Positions 53,126 to 63,063 of a DNA stretch of 64,000 nt are shown here, piece after piece. The notes under the pieces are model-generated. The model was not told where the DNA came from, did not search any database, and saw only the letters and a list, made by a program, of their open reading frames with translations. Source of the DNA: Lachnospiraceae bacterium (GTDB taxonomy: Bacteria; Bacillota; Clostridia; Lachnospirales; Lachnospiraceae). The stretch's first letter is position 1. Each line of letters begins with the position of its first letter. A program made the position numbers and the translations under genes. Location of the stretch: the NCBI GenBank assembly GCA_900168235.1, contig FUZG01000001.1, forward strand, positions 124,001 to 188,000. Direction: 5' to 3'.

Positions 53126-54576
53126 GATAATTTCTCAATCGCTTTTCTGATACGATTTAAGGACTCTTCCTTACCGAGGATCTCCATGATCTCAGTAGCA
53201 CCGCCCGGAGTCATCTGCTTACCGGAAACTGCTGTACGGACAGGCCAGAGAACATATCCGTTCTTATAACCCTTTTCCTCAGTAAATGCCTTCAGCAGAG
53301 AGTACAGCCCATCATTACTGTAATCATCTGTCTCCTCAAGTCTCGGAAGGATCTCCTTTAAGACATCGAGAGAAGTCTCGGCATTAGTCTTCATCTTTTT
53401 ATGAGTGTACATAGCGATATCGTACTCAGGAACTTCCTCAAAGAAGTCGATGAGATCTGCGATATCAGGGAAGATCTCGATTCTGGACTGAACAAGAGCC
53501 GCGATCTTCTTCAGATCACAATCTCTCTTGATAACGTTCTTGATGAAAGGCTCAGCCATCTCATAGAACTTATCGAAATCCATCTTCTTGATATATTCGC
53601 CGTTCATCCACTTGAGCTTGTTGTAATCAAATACAGCCGGACTCTTGCTCATGTGGTGATAATCAAACTTCTTGATAAGCTCTTCCATGGACATGATCTC
53701 CTGATTGTCCTCAGGTGACCATCCGAGAAGTGCTACAAAGTTTACAACTGCCTCTGCAAGGAATCCCTGCTCGATGAGATCCTCGAAGGAGCTGTGTCCG
53801 CTTCTCTTACTGAGCTTCTTATGAGTCTCGTCTGTGATCAGCGGGCAGTGGATGTATTCCGGAACCTCCCATCCGAATGCCTCGTAAAGACGATTGTACT
53901 TCGGAGAAGAAGAAAGATACTCATTTCCGCGAACAACGTGAGTGATTCCCATAAGATGATCATCAACTACGTTAGCAAAATTGTATGTAGGGAATCCGTC
54001 GGACTTGATAAGGATCATATCATCCAGTTCTGCGTTATTTACAGTGATATCACCGTAAATATCATCGTGGAATGTAGTTGTTCCCTCTGTCGGATTGTTC
54101 TGACGGATAACAAATGGCTTTCCTGCTGCCAGATTTGCCTCAACCTCTTCCTTTGAGAGATGTGAGCAATGCTTATCGTAAACAGAAATAGTCTTGCCGC
54201 CTTCATCAACAGTCTGCTTGAGACCTGCGAGACGCTCCGGTGTGCAGAAGCAGTAATATGCCTCGCCCTTTTCTACGAGCATCTTGGCATACTTCATGTA
54301 AATGCCTTCTTTAACACGCTCAGACTGAATGTACGGTCCTACACCGCGATCCTTATCAGGACCTTCGTCATACTCAAGACCTGTCTTTTCAAGTGTTCTG
54401 TTAATAATATCTACTGCGCCTTCCATCTCACGCTTCTGATCGGTATCCTCGATACGGAAGATGAAATCTCCGCCCGCATGACGGGTAATGAGATAAGCGT
54501 AAAGCGCTGTTCTTAAATTTCCAACATGCATCCGTCCTGTAGGACTCGGAGCAAATCTGGTTCTTACCTTAGCCAT
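53122..54576 (-). CDS. gltX: Glutamyl-tRNA synthetase
   Basis: The 484-residue class I enzyme starts [20 protein letters not shown] with the HIGH-type motif, and has [30 protein letters not shown], and the KLSKR motif in [17 protein letters not shown]. The anticodon-binding C-terminal part is helical. Its stop overlaps the helicase start by 3 bases. Confidence 0.96.
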   Translation of the reverse strand: MAKVRTRFAPSPTGRMHVGNLRTALYAYLITRHAGGDFIFRIEDTDQKREMEGAVDIINRTLEKTGLEYDEGPDKDRGVGPYIQSERVKEGIYMKYAKMLVEKGEAYYCFCTPERLAGLKQTVDEGGKTISVYDKHCSHLSKEEVEANLAAGKPFVIRQNNPTEGTTTFHDDIYGDITVNNAELDDMILIKSDGFPTYNFANVVDDHLMGITHVVRGNEYLSSSPKYNRLYEAFGWEVPEYIHCPLITDETHKKLSKRSGHSSFEDLIEQGFLAEAVVNFVALLGWSPEDNQEIMSMEELIKKFDYHHMSKSPAVFDYNKLKWMNGEYIKKMDFDKFYEMAEPFIKNVIKRDCDLKKIAALVQSRIEIFPDIADLIDFFEEVPEYDIAMYTHKKMKTNAETSLDVLKEILPRLEETDDYSNDGLYSLLKAFTEEKGYKNGYVLWPVRTAVSGKQMTPGGATEIMEILGKEESLNRIRKAIEKLS

Positions 54577-54649
54577 GGTATTCGTAAACTCCTTTCAAAC
54601 CTGTCAAATATAGCACAATGAAACCTGAGATTCAAGGACTGACCATGTA

Positions 54650-56632
54650 TTACGATGTCGGTGACGGTGCTTTATCCAGGTTTTCCTCAGGATCGATGTC
54701 GCCGCTCTCAGGATTTGTAGGCTCATAACCTTCTGCCTCTTCATCCTTTTCCTTTTGCTTCTCTTCTTCAGACTCCTCGTCGTCATCATCGTCATCATCA
54801 TCGTCGTCATCATCATCGTCATCGTCTTTGTCGTCGTCTTCGTCCTCGTCATCGTCGTCATCATCGTCGTCGGAATCATCGTCATCATCATCACTGTCAT
54901 CAGAGTCTTCGTCATCATCAGAATCTTCATCCTCATCATCAGACTCCTCATCTCTCGTGTCTTCATCATCCGCATCATCCGAACCGCCGCGGTATTTAGC
55001 AGCTTCTGCCTGTATTTCTCTCAAAATATCGTAATCGTAATCTATCTCCTCACCATCCGACTTTACATATCGGAAGTAGAAAACAGGCGAGCTTCCGTTA
55101 TTACCAAATTTTTCTCCGACGTGGAGCGAAACATTTCCTGCCGCACTTGACTCATGAACGTACATCTGCTGAGTGCCGCGGCTTGTTTTTACGTATCCGA
55201 GGAAGATACCGGCGTGTCCGTAATTATGGATCATATCGTGACCATATACCATGATATCTCCGGCACGGACATTATCCAGACCTTCAATGATGTCATTTTC
55301 CTCATCTTCAACAGCAATGAGTTTTAAGAATCCTCCGCCCTGTGTAAATATCATGCTGTCGGTATTGCAGTATCCGAGACTGTTATTAAGGGCGATAAGG
55401 TACATGTAATCAACCCAGTGGGAGCAGTCCATGCCTGAAATATCCTCGCATGCTGCAACGATATCCTCATCCGCAACGATAGGGAAATCATCCTCGCCAA
55501 GCTCTGAATAGTCAGGTCTCAAGGGCTGTGCCCCCCCAAGGATATAAGGTATACGTCCGACTGTAAGGAGTGCAGACTTTGCAATACGGTACTCTCTCTC
55601 AGAAAGACCGTCATTATATTTCCATGCAAGCTTCAGAACAGTTCGGATATCCTCCGTACTCAGCGGAGCATTGGTAGTTACTGCATTTCCTGATACATTG
55701 TAGGACTCGAGCTCAAGCTCATCCATTGAAAGGTGATCGGATCTGTCATAGATATCTCCGAGAGTTGCATCTCCCGAACCTTCTATTTCTTTTCCGAATC
55801 CCGCTGCCGTCAGCGAATCAAGTCTCGCCTGCTCAGCAGCCTTCCTTGCAGCTTCCTCTTCCAGATATTTCGCATACGCGATCTTTGCGTCATAAGCGTT
55901 CTGCACCGCAAAGTCAAAAATAGGCGACGTATAGTTGAAAAATAACCCCATCAGCGCTACCAGACATGCTGATATAATTTTCCCGCGCATCGCAGCCATA
56001 GAAAGCGCAAATCGTGAAACTCTTTTGAACGGGATAGGATTCAGCCATCTCGTATGACGCTTCCATGGTGTGCGTGCCGCTTCTCTCTTTACCTTACGGA
56101 GTTCTCTGTAGTAATGATAATTTTCTCCAAAGAAACCAAGGTGCTTCTGCGGTCCGAGATATACCCTGTCAGGACTGAAAAACTTCAGCGCCCTATGGAT
56201 AAGGTGCGGGATATCAAGGGGCGGGAACGCAAGCATATCGATAAAGCCGGGTCCGGTCTTTTGAAAATACGGACGCTTCTCCTTCTTTATCCCTGCATAC
56301 TTTGCACGCCGTTTTCTGTTAAAAACAGTAATCTCCCAGGCATATCGCCCCTGACTCTTCTGTTTCTGGGGTCCCGGGACCACAAAATCCCTGCTGAAAA
56401 GATGTATTATCTCTCCGATGATCCTCTTCGGGCTGACCGGAGGAAATGTGAGCATGCCGAAAAAGCCGGGTCCGGCTATTCCCGGAAAACCGGCTATTTT
56501 CTTATCTCTTTTTGCCGCCGCCCGTTTATTCAGCCAGAGCGCCATCGGTCCCAGATGCTTCTGGGGTCCAAGGGCGATCCTGTCATCACTGAAAAACTTT
56601 CGGATTCTTTTCAGGTGGTAAATTAAATGCAT
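54650..56632 (-). CDS. Membrane-anchored NlpC/P60-CHAP-like protein with GPQK repeats and Asp/Glu-rich tail
   Basis: The 660-residue product has four parts. Residues 1-210 are cytoplasmic and basic, with three repeats that each carry FFSxDxxxLGPQK (near residues 22, 90 and 160) and two GPGFxxMLxFPP elements. A membrane helix (IISACLVALMGLFFNYTSPI) lies near residues 215-235. After an Ala/Glu helix comes a papain-fold hydrolase with CSHWVDYMYLIALNNSLGY (Cys near 400) and YGHAGIFLGYV (His near 472), plus GDIMVYGHD. The last part, from about 550, is almost only Asp, Glu and Ser, with a run of 16 Asp, and ends PSPTS. The topology puts the hydrolase and acidic tail outside. I expect peptidoglycan cleavage at the cell surface. 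Confidence 0.8.
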   Translation of the reverse strand: MHLIYHLKRIRKFFSDDRIALGPQKHLGPMALWLNKRAAAKRDKKIAGFPGIAGPGFFGMLTFPPVSPKRIIGEIIHLFSRDFVVPGPQKQKSQGRYAWEITVFNRKRRAKYAGIKKEKRPYFQKTGPGFIDMLAFPPLDIPHLIHRALKFFSPDRVYLGPQKHLGFFGENYHYYRELRKVKREAARTPWKRHTRWLNPIPFKRVSRFALSMAAMRGKIISACLVALMGLFFNYTSPIFDFAVQNAYDAKIAYAKYLEEEAARKAAEQARLDSLTAAGFGKEIEGSGDATLGDIYDRSDHLSMDELELESYNVSGNAVTTNAPLSTEDIRTVLKLAWKYNDGLSEREYRIAKSALLTVGRIPYILGGAQPLRPDYSELGEDDFPIVADEDIVAACEDISGMDCSHWVDYMYLIALNNSLGYCNTDSMIFTQGGGFLKLIAVEDEENDIIEGLDNVRAGDIMVYGHDMIHNYGHAGIFLGYVKTSRGTQQMYVHESSAAGNVSLHVGEKFGNNGSSPVFYFRYVKSDGEEIDYDYDILREIQAEAAKYRGGSDDADDEDTRDEESDDEDEDSDDDEDSDDSDDDDDDSDDDDDDDDEDEDDDKDDDDDDDDDDDDDDDDEESEEEKQKEKDEEAEGYEPTNPESGDIDPEENLDKAPSPTS

Positions 56633-56784
56633 CAGTTTCCTCTTTACGTGTCCCGAAACGAAAAAGCAATTTCGAGGACATAGTTAAGATAAATTTTAGT
56701 CCACTTTTTTGTTACTTGCAATTCCTATAATTAAAAGTCTTTCTTATGATTTTCTGAACGGAAAAAGATTCTCATAACACAGAA

Positions 56785-56811
56785 CGGACGGTGCATATGA
56801 TACACCGTCCG
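56785..56811 (-). terminator. Hairpin after the DUF4340 gene
   Basis: CGGACGGTG and CACCGTCCG form a 9-base stem with a 9-base loop; on the minus strand TTCTG follows, so the T run is weak. Confidence 0.55.
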
Positions 56812-56875
56812 GATTTTAGCTTCACATAATATTTTTACGGAAACTCTTTACTGAAACTGATTACGGAAACCTGTG

Positions 56876-57442
56876 TCATTCTCCGGAATCCGAAGTCTCT
56901 GCAGCAAGGGTTTCAGGATCAGCTTCAAAGTCTGTTGGAACAGAAGAAGCTGTCACATAAACCTTTGAACTGTCGTCATCAAGATAGACGTAATAATCTC
57001 CTGTCACATCATTTTTCGCACCAACAACGATTTTCTGAGTTTTTCCGTCTGCATCAGCCGCTGTGATCACATTTGCAGGATCATCCAGACCAAATGCAGA
57101 AAGATCAACCTCATCACCTGTAAGAGTGCGCTTTGCAGTCATAAGCTCCAGGTCAGAGGTCTTTGAACTCATTGTCACAGAGTTAAGGCTTACAGAACCG
57201 TAATACCAGACACCGTCTTTCTTCTCTATGCTGACATCTTTACCCTCATACTTCCAGGAAAGCTTACAAATGCCGTTTCCGCTTAGTGCGCCTATATTTA
57301 CAGATTCAATATCCGCTTCCGTACTTGCTTCCATTGCTGCATCATCTGCTTCACGGAAGGACTTCATTCCGAAGTACCCTCCGACAAGTACTACAAGCAC
57401 GACCAGCAGAATTATCATATTTCTTATCTGCTGCTTAGTCAT
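56876..57442 (-). CDS. DUF4340 family membrane-anchored protein
   Basis: From the ATG at 57442 (AAGGAGG upstream) the product has 188 residues: a single N-terminal helix (MIILLVVLVVLVGGYFGMKS) and an extracytoplasmic DUF4340 domain (CKLSWKYEGKDVSIEKKDGV, LELMTAKRTLTGDEVDLSAF, GLDDPANVITAADADG, GDYYVYLDDDSSKVYV). DUF4340 proteins go with Gld-type ABC transporters, as here. It overlaps the end of the GldFG-like gene. Confidence 0.88.
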   Translation of the reverse strand: MTKQQIRNMIILLVVLVVLVGGYFGMKSFREADDAAMEASTEADIESVNIGALSGNGICKLSWKYEGKDVSIEKKDGVWYYGSVSLNSVTMSSKTSDLELMTAKRTLTGDEVDLSAFGLDDPANVITAADADGKTQKIVVGAKNDVTGDYYVYLDDDSSKVYVTASSVPTDFEADPETLAAETSDSGE

Positions 57443-57443
57443 C

Positions 57444-59594
57444 TTACTTTCTCCTCCTTCTGAACCATACAACGATTCCTGATGCAAGGATCAGTACAGG
57501 GATCACGAGTATAAATACAAAGCCTAAGAGCAGTGCTGTTCCGTAAGGCACAGTAAGTTTTGCAGTGTCATAGCTCTTTGCAGGGATCGTTGTGTTTATC
57601 TCCTGATCGATCATGTCATTAAGTGCGCTTGTGACCATCTGGACATTTGCGCCTGCGACCATTGCATCGATCTGATCTGCAAAAAGGTTATCTGTTCCGA
57701 AAACAGCGATCTTTGTCTCATCATCACTGCCGTCTGCACCCTCTGTAACATATGCAGCAACTACAAAAGGTCCTGAAACATCCGAAGGATCCTCTTCTGC
57801 ACTTACAGACTCACCATTTTCCGCAAGAGTTGTCTTTGCATAAGCACGGTCCGTAGTATTCAGTGCCTGCTCAACAGTGACCGTATCACGAACAGCGTTG
57901 TCAGAAACCGTATAACCTGAAGTCTGAGGCAGCAGATTCAGAAGCTTTGCGCTCTGGGTCGCAGTAGTGAGCGTTGAGGAACCTGCATCAGGGATTATAT
58001 AAAGCGGTGTCTGATACATGTGCTGCTGATCACCCTCGAGAACAACTCCGTTCACATGATTCAGACCGTAATACGCCAGTATAGAATCAAAGTTCGGTGT
58101 GTCACTTTCTGTGTAACCGGATGTTATTATAGCCTTTCCGCCCTTCTTCAGATAATCGAGAACGTACGTTGTGTCATCCTCTGAGTAATCTGACTTGGGG
58201 CTCAGTATCATGACCGCATCAGCGTCTTCCGGAACACCGCCGGAAGTCATGAGATTCAGCTCTTCTGTCTCTACATTCTGCTTCTTTACTGCGTTTCCGA
58301 GGTCTGTAAAGTTTGTTAAAGAGTCCTCGTTATGACCTGTGATTATATAAAGTTTCGGAATGTTATCAGTTGTTACGTATGAAATAGCAGATGTGATCTG
58401 ACCCTCTCCGTCGTATCCTGTCTTTGTAGATGAATAGGTCTGATAGTCAACGCTTGTTTCATACAGATCATAGGGTGATACCACCTTGGATCTGTCTCCG
58501 TTTACTACTATTAGAGAACCGACAGACACCTGATCGGTGGTGTACTTCTGATAAAAAGTAGGATCCAGAGTCGGGTCCTTATATATAACCGTCACATGAT
58601 CTGAGATCTCAGCATACTGATCAAGAGTCTTTTCAACTTCCTTATAATCATAGCTTTCCATCATCTCCCTTGTACCGACAACCAGGATCTGGATATCTGT
58701 ATCAAGAGAAGAAAGGAACTTTCTCGAATCATCCGTAAGGGTGTACATCTGATTTGCTGTCACATCGATCTCAGCAAAGCGGGTAGGAATCTGATCCACC
58801 ATGAGATTCAGTACGACCGCAATGGCAATACCTATAACTACAGTCACATTACTGTAAACAGAAAGGGATATCGTGTTTTTTGAAACAGAGTATCTTCTTT
58901 TCTGTATAGCCTGACAGGTGAGAAACAGCATGAGAACGATAACTGTTATGAAGTAAACGATTTCTTTTACATCAATGATACCTGCCATCAGGTTCTCAAG
59001 CCTTGATGAAAAATCAAAAACCTTTAAGAGTGAAGCCGGATTGTCACCACTCTGGGTAAGAATGCCGACTATACCTGACATAAGGAATGTAAGGAAAAGA
59101 ACGATAAATGAAAGCACTGCCGCAATGACCTGACTCTCTGTTATCGCTGAGATAAACACGCCGACTGCGATACATGACGCACCGAAAAGGAAGTATCCGA
59201 GAATAGCCGAATAGCTTTCTGCGTATCTTACCTTTCCAAACATGGTCATGATAAGCGGGAATATGCATGACACAAGTACCGGAACTCCAAATATCGCAAG
59301 GATCGCAAGGAATTTACCGACAACGATCTTTCCGACTGATATCGGAGCCGTGAGGAGAAGCTGATCCGTCTTCTGCCTCTTTTCCTCTGCAAGTATCCTC
59401 ATCGTAAGGATCGGGACCATTATAAGGAGGATAAAAAGTACGTTCTGCATGACAGCAGCAAGGGACGGCTGCATGTTCATGAGACAGCTCGCCATAAAGT
59501 ACAGTCCGATGACCAGCAGATTTACCGCTGCAAAAAGCGCCCCTGTTACAGAATAAAAATACGTTCTTAATTCTTTTTTGAAAATCGCCAACAT
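57444..59594 (-). CDS. Gld-type ABC transporter permease fused to GldG domain
   Basis: The 716-residue product joins an ABC-2 permease (residues 1-about 235, six helices; EEKRQKTDQLLLTAPISVGK) with a GldG-type part. The second part starts with a helix near residue 250, then VDQIPTRFAEIDVTANQMYT, DSRKFLSSLDTDIQILVVGT, a GATase-like soluble domain (LYIITGHNEDSL, VMILSPKSDYSED), and a C-terminal helix. This is the GldF-GldG fusion found outside the gliding bacteria. It follows the ATPase gene by 3 bases. Confidence 0.9.
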   Translation of the reverse strand: MLAIFKKELRTYFYSVTGALFAAVNLLVIGLYFMASCLMNMQPSLAAVMQNVLFILLIMVPILTMRILAEEKRQKTDQLLLTAPISVGKIVVGKFLAILAIFGVPVLVSCIFPLIMTMFGKVRYAESYSAILGYFLFGASCIAVGVFISAITESQVIAAVLSFIVLFLTFLMSGIVGILTQSGDNPASLLKVFDFSSRLENLMAGIIDVKEIVYFITVIVLMLFLTCQAIQKRRYSVSKNTISLSVYSNVTVVIGIAIAVVLNLMVDQIPTRFAEIDVTANQMYTLTDDSRKFLSSLDTDIQILVVGTREMMESYDYKEVEKTLDQYAEISDHVTVIYKDPTLDPTFYQKYTTDQVSVGSLIVVNGDRSKVVSPYDLYETSVDYQTYSSTKTGYDGEGQITSAISYVTTDNIPKLYIITGHNEDSLTNFTDLGNAVKKQNVETEELNLMTSGGVPEDADAVMILSPKSDYSEDDTTYVLDYLKKGGKAIITSGYTESDTPNFDSILAYYGLNHVNGVVLEGDQQHMYQTPLYIIPDAGSSTLTTATQSAKLLNLLPQTSGYTVSDNAVRDTVTVEQALNTTDRAYAKTTLAENGESVSAEEDPSDVSGPFVVAAYVTEGADGSDDETKIAVFGTDNLFADQIDAMVAGANVQMVTSALNDMIDQEINTTIPAKSYDTAKLTVPYGTALLLGFVFILVIPVLILASGIVVWFRRRRK

Positions 59595-59597
59595 GGC

Positions 59598-60623
59598 TTA
59601 CTCTTCCTCCTTTCCGTTTTCAGCATTTGTATCTGAGTCTTCATTATCCTGAACTTCCTCAGTTTTTTCGGCAGCTGCAGGTTTCACCTCTGTGTCTCCT
59701 GTGAGCTTCAGATATACATCCTCGAGTGACATCCTGTCGGAGTGCATATCAAGAACCGGAAGCATCTTTTCTGCTGCTTTTCTGAAAACTGCTTCTCTGA
59801 TATCAGTCTCAGCATCACTTGTGATAACTGCCTTTACGATGCCCCGCTCTGATGACTCTTCAAAACGGATATTTCTGATACCGTTTATGCCCTTAAGTGC
59901 CTCTGTAACTTCTGATTCTGAAGCACGGACTTCCATATGCATCGTTACTGTGTCACTCATGGAATGAGCCAGATTTTCCGGAGTATCGCTTGCCACCAGA
60001 CGGCCGTGTGAAATTACCATGATGTGATCACATACTGCACTGATCTCCTGAAGGATATGAGAACTCAGGATCACTGTATGCTTTTCGCCAAGTGAACGTA
60101 TAAGGTCACGGATCTCGATTATCTGCGCGGGATCAAGCCCGACTGTAGGCTCGTCAAGGATGATCAGATCCGGATAACCGATGAGTGCTTCCGCGATACC
60201 TACTCTCTGCTTATAACCCTTTGACAGATTGCGGATCAGGCGGTCACTCACATCCTGTGTCTTTGTCCTGTCCATGATCTCATTCACCATGGACATACGC
60301 TCTCCCTTCGGGATCTTTTTCAGTTCTGCCGCAAAAAGAAGATATTCCTTCACTGTCATATCAGTGTAAACAGGCGGAATCTCCGGAAGATAACCTATCC
60401 TCTTTTTCGCCTCTATAGGCTCTTTCAGGATGTCGTGCCCATCTATCAGGACAGTTCCCTCTGTAGATGCAAGATATCCTGTTATCATGTTCATGGTTGT
60501 TGATTTACCGGCACCGTTCGGCCCCAGAAAACCGTAAATACGGCCTTTTTCGATGGAAAATGTGAGATGATCCACCGCCATATTTGAGCCATACCGCTTC
60601 GTAAGATTTTTCACTTCCAGCAT
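59598..60623 (-). CDS. Gld-type ABC transporter ATP-binding protein
   Basis: The 341-residue ATPase has Walker A GPNGAGKST, signature LSKGYKQRVGIAEAL, Walker B LIILDEPTVGLDP and the H-loop ILSSHIL. The last 110 residues are a domain with no motif I know and an acidic end. It is the first gene of the Gld operon. The name GldA-like rests on gene order. Confidence 0.93.
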   Translation of the reverse strand: MLEVKNLTKRYGSNMAVDHLTFSIEKGRIYGFLGPNGAGKSTTMNMITGYLASTEGTVLIDGHDILKEPIEAKKRIGYLPEIPPVYTDMTVKEYLLFAAELKKIPKGERMSMVNEIMDRTKTQDVSDRLIRNLSKGYKQRVGIAEALIGYPDLIILDEPTVGLDPAQIIEIRDLIRSLGEKHTVILSSHILQEISAVCDHIMVISHGRLVASDTPENLAHSMSDTVTMHMEVRASESEVTEALKGINGIRNIRFEESSERGIVKAVITSDAETDIREAVFRKAAEKMLPVLDMHSDRMSLEDVYLKLTGDTEVKPAAAEKTEEVQDNEDSDTNAENGKEEE

Positions 60624-60799
60624 TGTTCTGGCTTCCTCCTCAATATAGATTTATGCAGTTGGATTATATAAAAACCGCATACACTCAAACGGTTGAAAGT
60701 ATAATCTTTTTCTGTGATTATTTTGTGAATTTTTTCGCACGTTTTCTTATTGTAAAAACTAAAATATTTTAATATAATGTGAAATCATTTCAGTAGTTT

Positions 60800-60838
60800 C
60801 CCGTAATCCAAGGTCCGAAAAAGTCCTGTGTTTACGGG
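60800..60838 (+). promoter_or_regulatory. Leader hairpin before the MATE gene
   Basis: CCCGTAA (60800-60806) and TTACGGG (60832-60838) are inverted, with a T-rich CTATTTCTTTCTTTTC after them, all between 68 and 14 bases before the start. It has the look of an attenuator; I do not recognise a known riboswitch class. Confidence 0.4.
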
Positions 60839-60868
60839 CTATTTCTTTCTTTTCAGGAGGAAAAAGAT

Positions 60869-62224
60869 ATGCAGCAGGATATGACACGCGGACCGGTACT
60901 TCCGGCTCTCCTTAGGTTCACCATTCCGCTTTTTATCGGAAATATGTTTCAGCAGTTCTATAACATGGCGGACACTGTCATAGTCGGACGCTTTGTAGGG
61001 GAAGGCGCTCTCGCTGCCGTGGGATCCACAGGAACCGTTATGTTCCTCATCATGGGATTTGCAGTAGGAATAACATCCGGTTTCTCTATACCAACAAGCC
61101 AGTTTTTCGGTGCCGGAGATGAAAAAGGCGTTAAAGACACCATCGGTACAGGAACACTCCTGACTCTTATCATCGCTGTGCTCATGACTATATTTTCATC
61201 CCTTATGGTGGATAAGCTCCTAGTCATGATGAACACACCGGCTGATATTCTTCAGGATGCCAGGAGTTATCTATCCGTTATATGCAACGGCTTGTCCGCC
61301 TGTATTTTATATAATCTCTTCTCAGGTTACTTAAGAGCCGTGGGTAATAGTCAGGCGCCCCTGTTTTTCCTGGTATTCTCTTCGATATTGAATATAGTGC
61401 TGGACCTCGTACTGATACTTAATTTCCATATGGGTGTTGCCGGTGCGGCGCTTGCAACCGTGCTTTCTCAGGGAATATCAGCCGTTCTTTGTGTTATATA
61501 TATAGTCCTTAAGGTAAAAATACTCGTTCCCGAAAGAGACCAGTGGCGGATAAAAATGCACATCGCCGCAAAACAGATGAAAATGGGTATACCCATGGCA
61601 CTCCAGTTTGCCATTACCGCTTCCGGAACCATGATCATGCAGACCGCCATAAATCTATTTGGCTCCACAGCAGTTGCTGCCTTTACAGCAGCTTCCAAAG
61701 TCCAGAATCTCCTGACACAGGGCATGCTCTCCATGGGTCAGACAATGGCAACCTACTGCGGACAGAACTATGGCAAGGGCGATCTGGAACGATTGAAAAC
61801 AGGTGTTAAACGCGCCGTTCAGGTCGAGATTATATATTCTCTCCTTGCCGCTGCCCTCTTCTATCTCCTGCTCCCGAACATGGTAGCCCTGTTCTTCTCA
61901 GGTGATGCGGGCATTGCGGAGCTCCTGCCATGGGCAAGAACATACGCTACCGTGAGCATGATATTTTATATACCGCTCAGCTTCATCTTTATATTCCGAA
62001 GCGCCATGGAAGGATGCGGTTCCGCTCTGCTGGTGCTCTGCTGCGGTATCGTAGAGTTTGTCGCCAGATGCGCTGTCGCCTTTATCTCAATGCAGGTAAA
62101 GAGCTACTTGCTTGCAGTTGCCTGTGATCCTGCGGCATGGTTCGCAGCAGCCGTCTTCTCACTCTTTGCATTTAACCATGTAATGAAGGGTGTTGCAGCA
62201 CGGCTCGGCAGTGTTAAAAAATAA
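60869..62224 (+). CDS. MATE family efflux transporter
   Basis: The 451-residue product has twelve membrane segments and the repeated halves of MATE proteins: FTIPLFIGNMFQQFYNMADT near the start, GRFVGEGALAAVGSTG, and in the second half AITASGTMIMQTAINLFGST, VAAFTAASKVQNLLTQGMLS. The substrate is unknown; these export cationic drugs or metabolites. AGGAGG precedes the start. Confidence 0.95.
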   Translation: MQQDMTRGPVLPALLRFTIPLFIGNMFQQFYNMADTVIVGRFVGEGALAAVGSTGTVMFLIMGFAVGITSGFSIPTSQFFGAGDEKGVKDTIGTGTLLTLIIAVLMTIFSSLMVDKLLVMMNTPADILQDARSYLSVICNGLSACILYNLFSGYLRAVGNSQAPLFFLVFSSILNIVLDLVLILNFHMGVAGAALATVLSQGISAVLCVIYIVLKVKILVPERDQWRIKMHIAAKQMKMGIPMALQFAITASGTMIMQTAINLFGSTAVAAFTAASKVQNLLTQGMLSMGQTMATYCGQNYGKGDLERLKTGVKRAVQVEIIYSLLAAALFYLLLPNMVALFFSGDAGIAELLPWARTYATVSMIFYIPLSFIFIFRSAMEGCGSALLVLCCGIVEFVARCAVAFISMQVKSYLLAVACDPAAWFAAAVFSLFAFNHVMKGVAARLGSVKK

Positions 62225-62242
62225 AATAAATACAATACGCAT

Positions 62243-62279
62243 AAAACGAGGGTGATTGATCTAAATTGCCCTCGTTTTT
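62243..62279 (+). terminator. Terminator of the MATE gene
   Basis: AAAACGAGGG and CCCTCGTTTT pair around 16 bases with a final T run. Confidence 0.85.
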
Positions 62280-62719
62280 CTCTGCTCTGATATGTTATTT
62301 TTTATTCACGTATTTATTTATTCTCTGTGATATCTTAACAGCTTTTAGATTTCGTGTGTTACGTGCAAAATCATGATTTCACGTTTCACTTCCGCCATCC
62401 TGCCGGCTTACCATTTCAAAAAATGCAGTATTTATCGTATATATCACGCATGAGTTCTTAATAGGCGGCATCGTCCGACAGCCTTTGAAAACATATGTTA
62501 CTATTTATATTTTGAGACATTTTATCCACTGTTTTACGCTCAAAAATCACCCACGGATTTTCAATCCGCAAAGATTTCAAAAATCCTGTCTCTCACATGT
62601 TATCCATCATTGTATTGATCTATATTAAACCAAAAAATCTATTTTTCTCTTCCGATCCATGCTCGTCACACACTAAACATACTGTTTTTTAATAATGGGA
62701 TTACGTTGGATTTACATTA
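62280..62719. other. AT-rich non-coding stretch
   Basis: This 440-base stretch has no coding frame with a supported start and no known RNA that I recognise. Confidence 0.5.
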
Positions 62720-62750
62720 AAAGATCGGAGACCAAAAGCCTCCGATCCAT
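62720..62750 (-). terminator. Terminator of the small membrane peptide gene
   Basis: GATCGGAG and CTCCGATC pair around a 9-base loop, with CTTTTAATG after it on the minus strand. Confidence 0.75.
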
Positions 62751-62781
62751 AAAACCATTATATAATTTTCAAATACTCCCA

Positions 62782-62928
62782 TCACCTGATATGAAATAAC
62801 CCGTTCCCGGCACTCCTGTTTTTACGATAGCGGTTCTCTCCGGGGAGCTCGCTCATCATTGCCTTGATAAATAATCTGAGCAACAGTGCTTCTATAATAA
62901 ATCCTATTACGATAATACCTGTGATCAT
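62782..62928 (-). CDS. Small membrane peptide downstream of kdpE
   Basis: From the ATG at 62928 the 48-residue product is one hydrophobic helix (ITGIIVIGFIIEALLLRLF) and a basic tail (RYRKNRSAGNGLFHIR). AGGAGG lies 5 bases before the start, which is a strong site. It is downstream of kdpE in the same direction. It has the size of a KdpF-like peptide, but I cannot show homology. Confidence 0.55.
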   Translation of the reverse strand: MITGIIVIGFIIEALLLRLFIKAMMSELPGENRYRKNRSAGNGLFHIR

Positions 62929-63063
62929 ATGCTCCTCCTGTCCGGCGCGATCCCTGGGACCACGCTCACGAATCAACCTTTTCTTAACTATAGTATGCAG
63001 CATATGAAGTAAAACAGGTATAAAGATACAGGCATTGACATTAAGATTGCGTTAAGGCGAAAC

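Noticed and set aside
54755..55150. 131-codon Val/Ile-rich plus-strand frame
   Set aside because: It is the complement of the GAT/GAC run and has no independent evidence.
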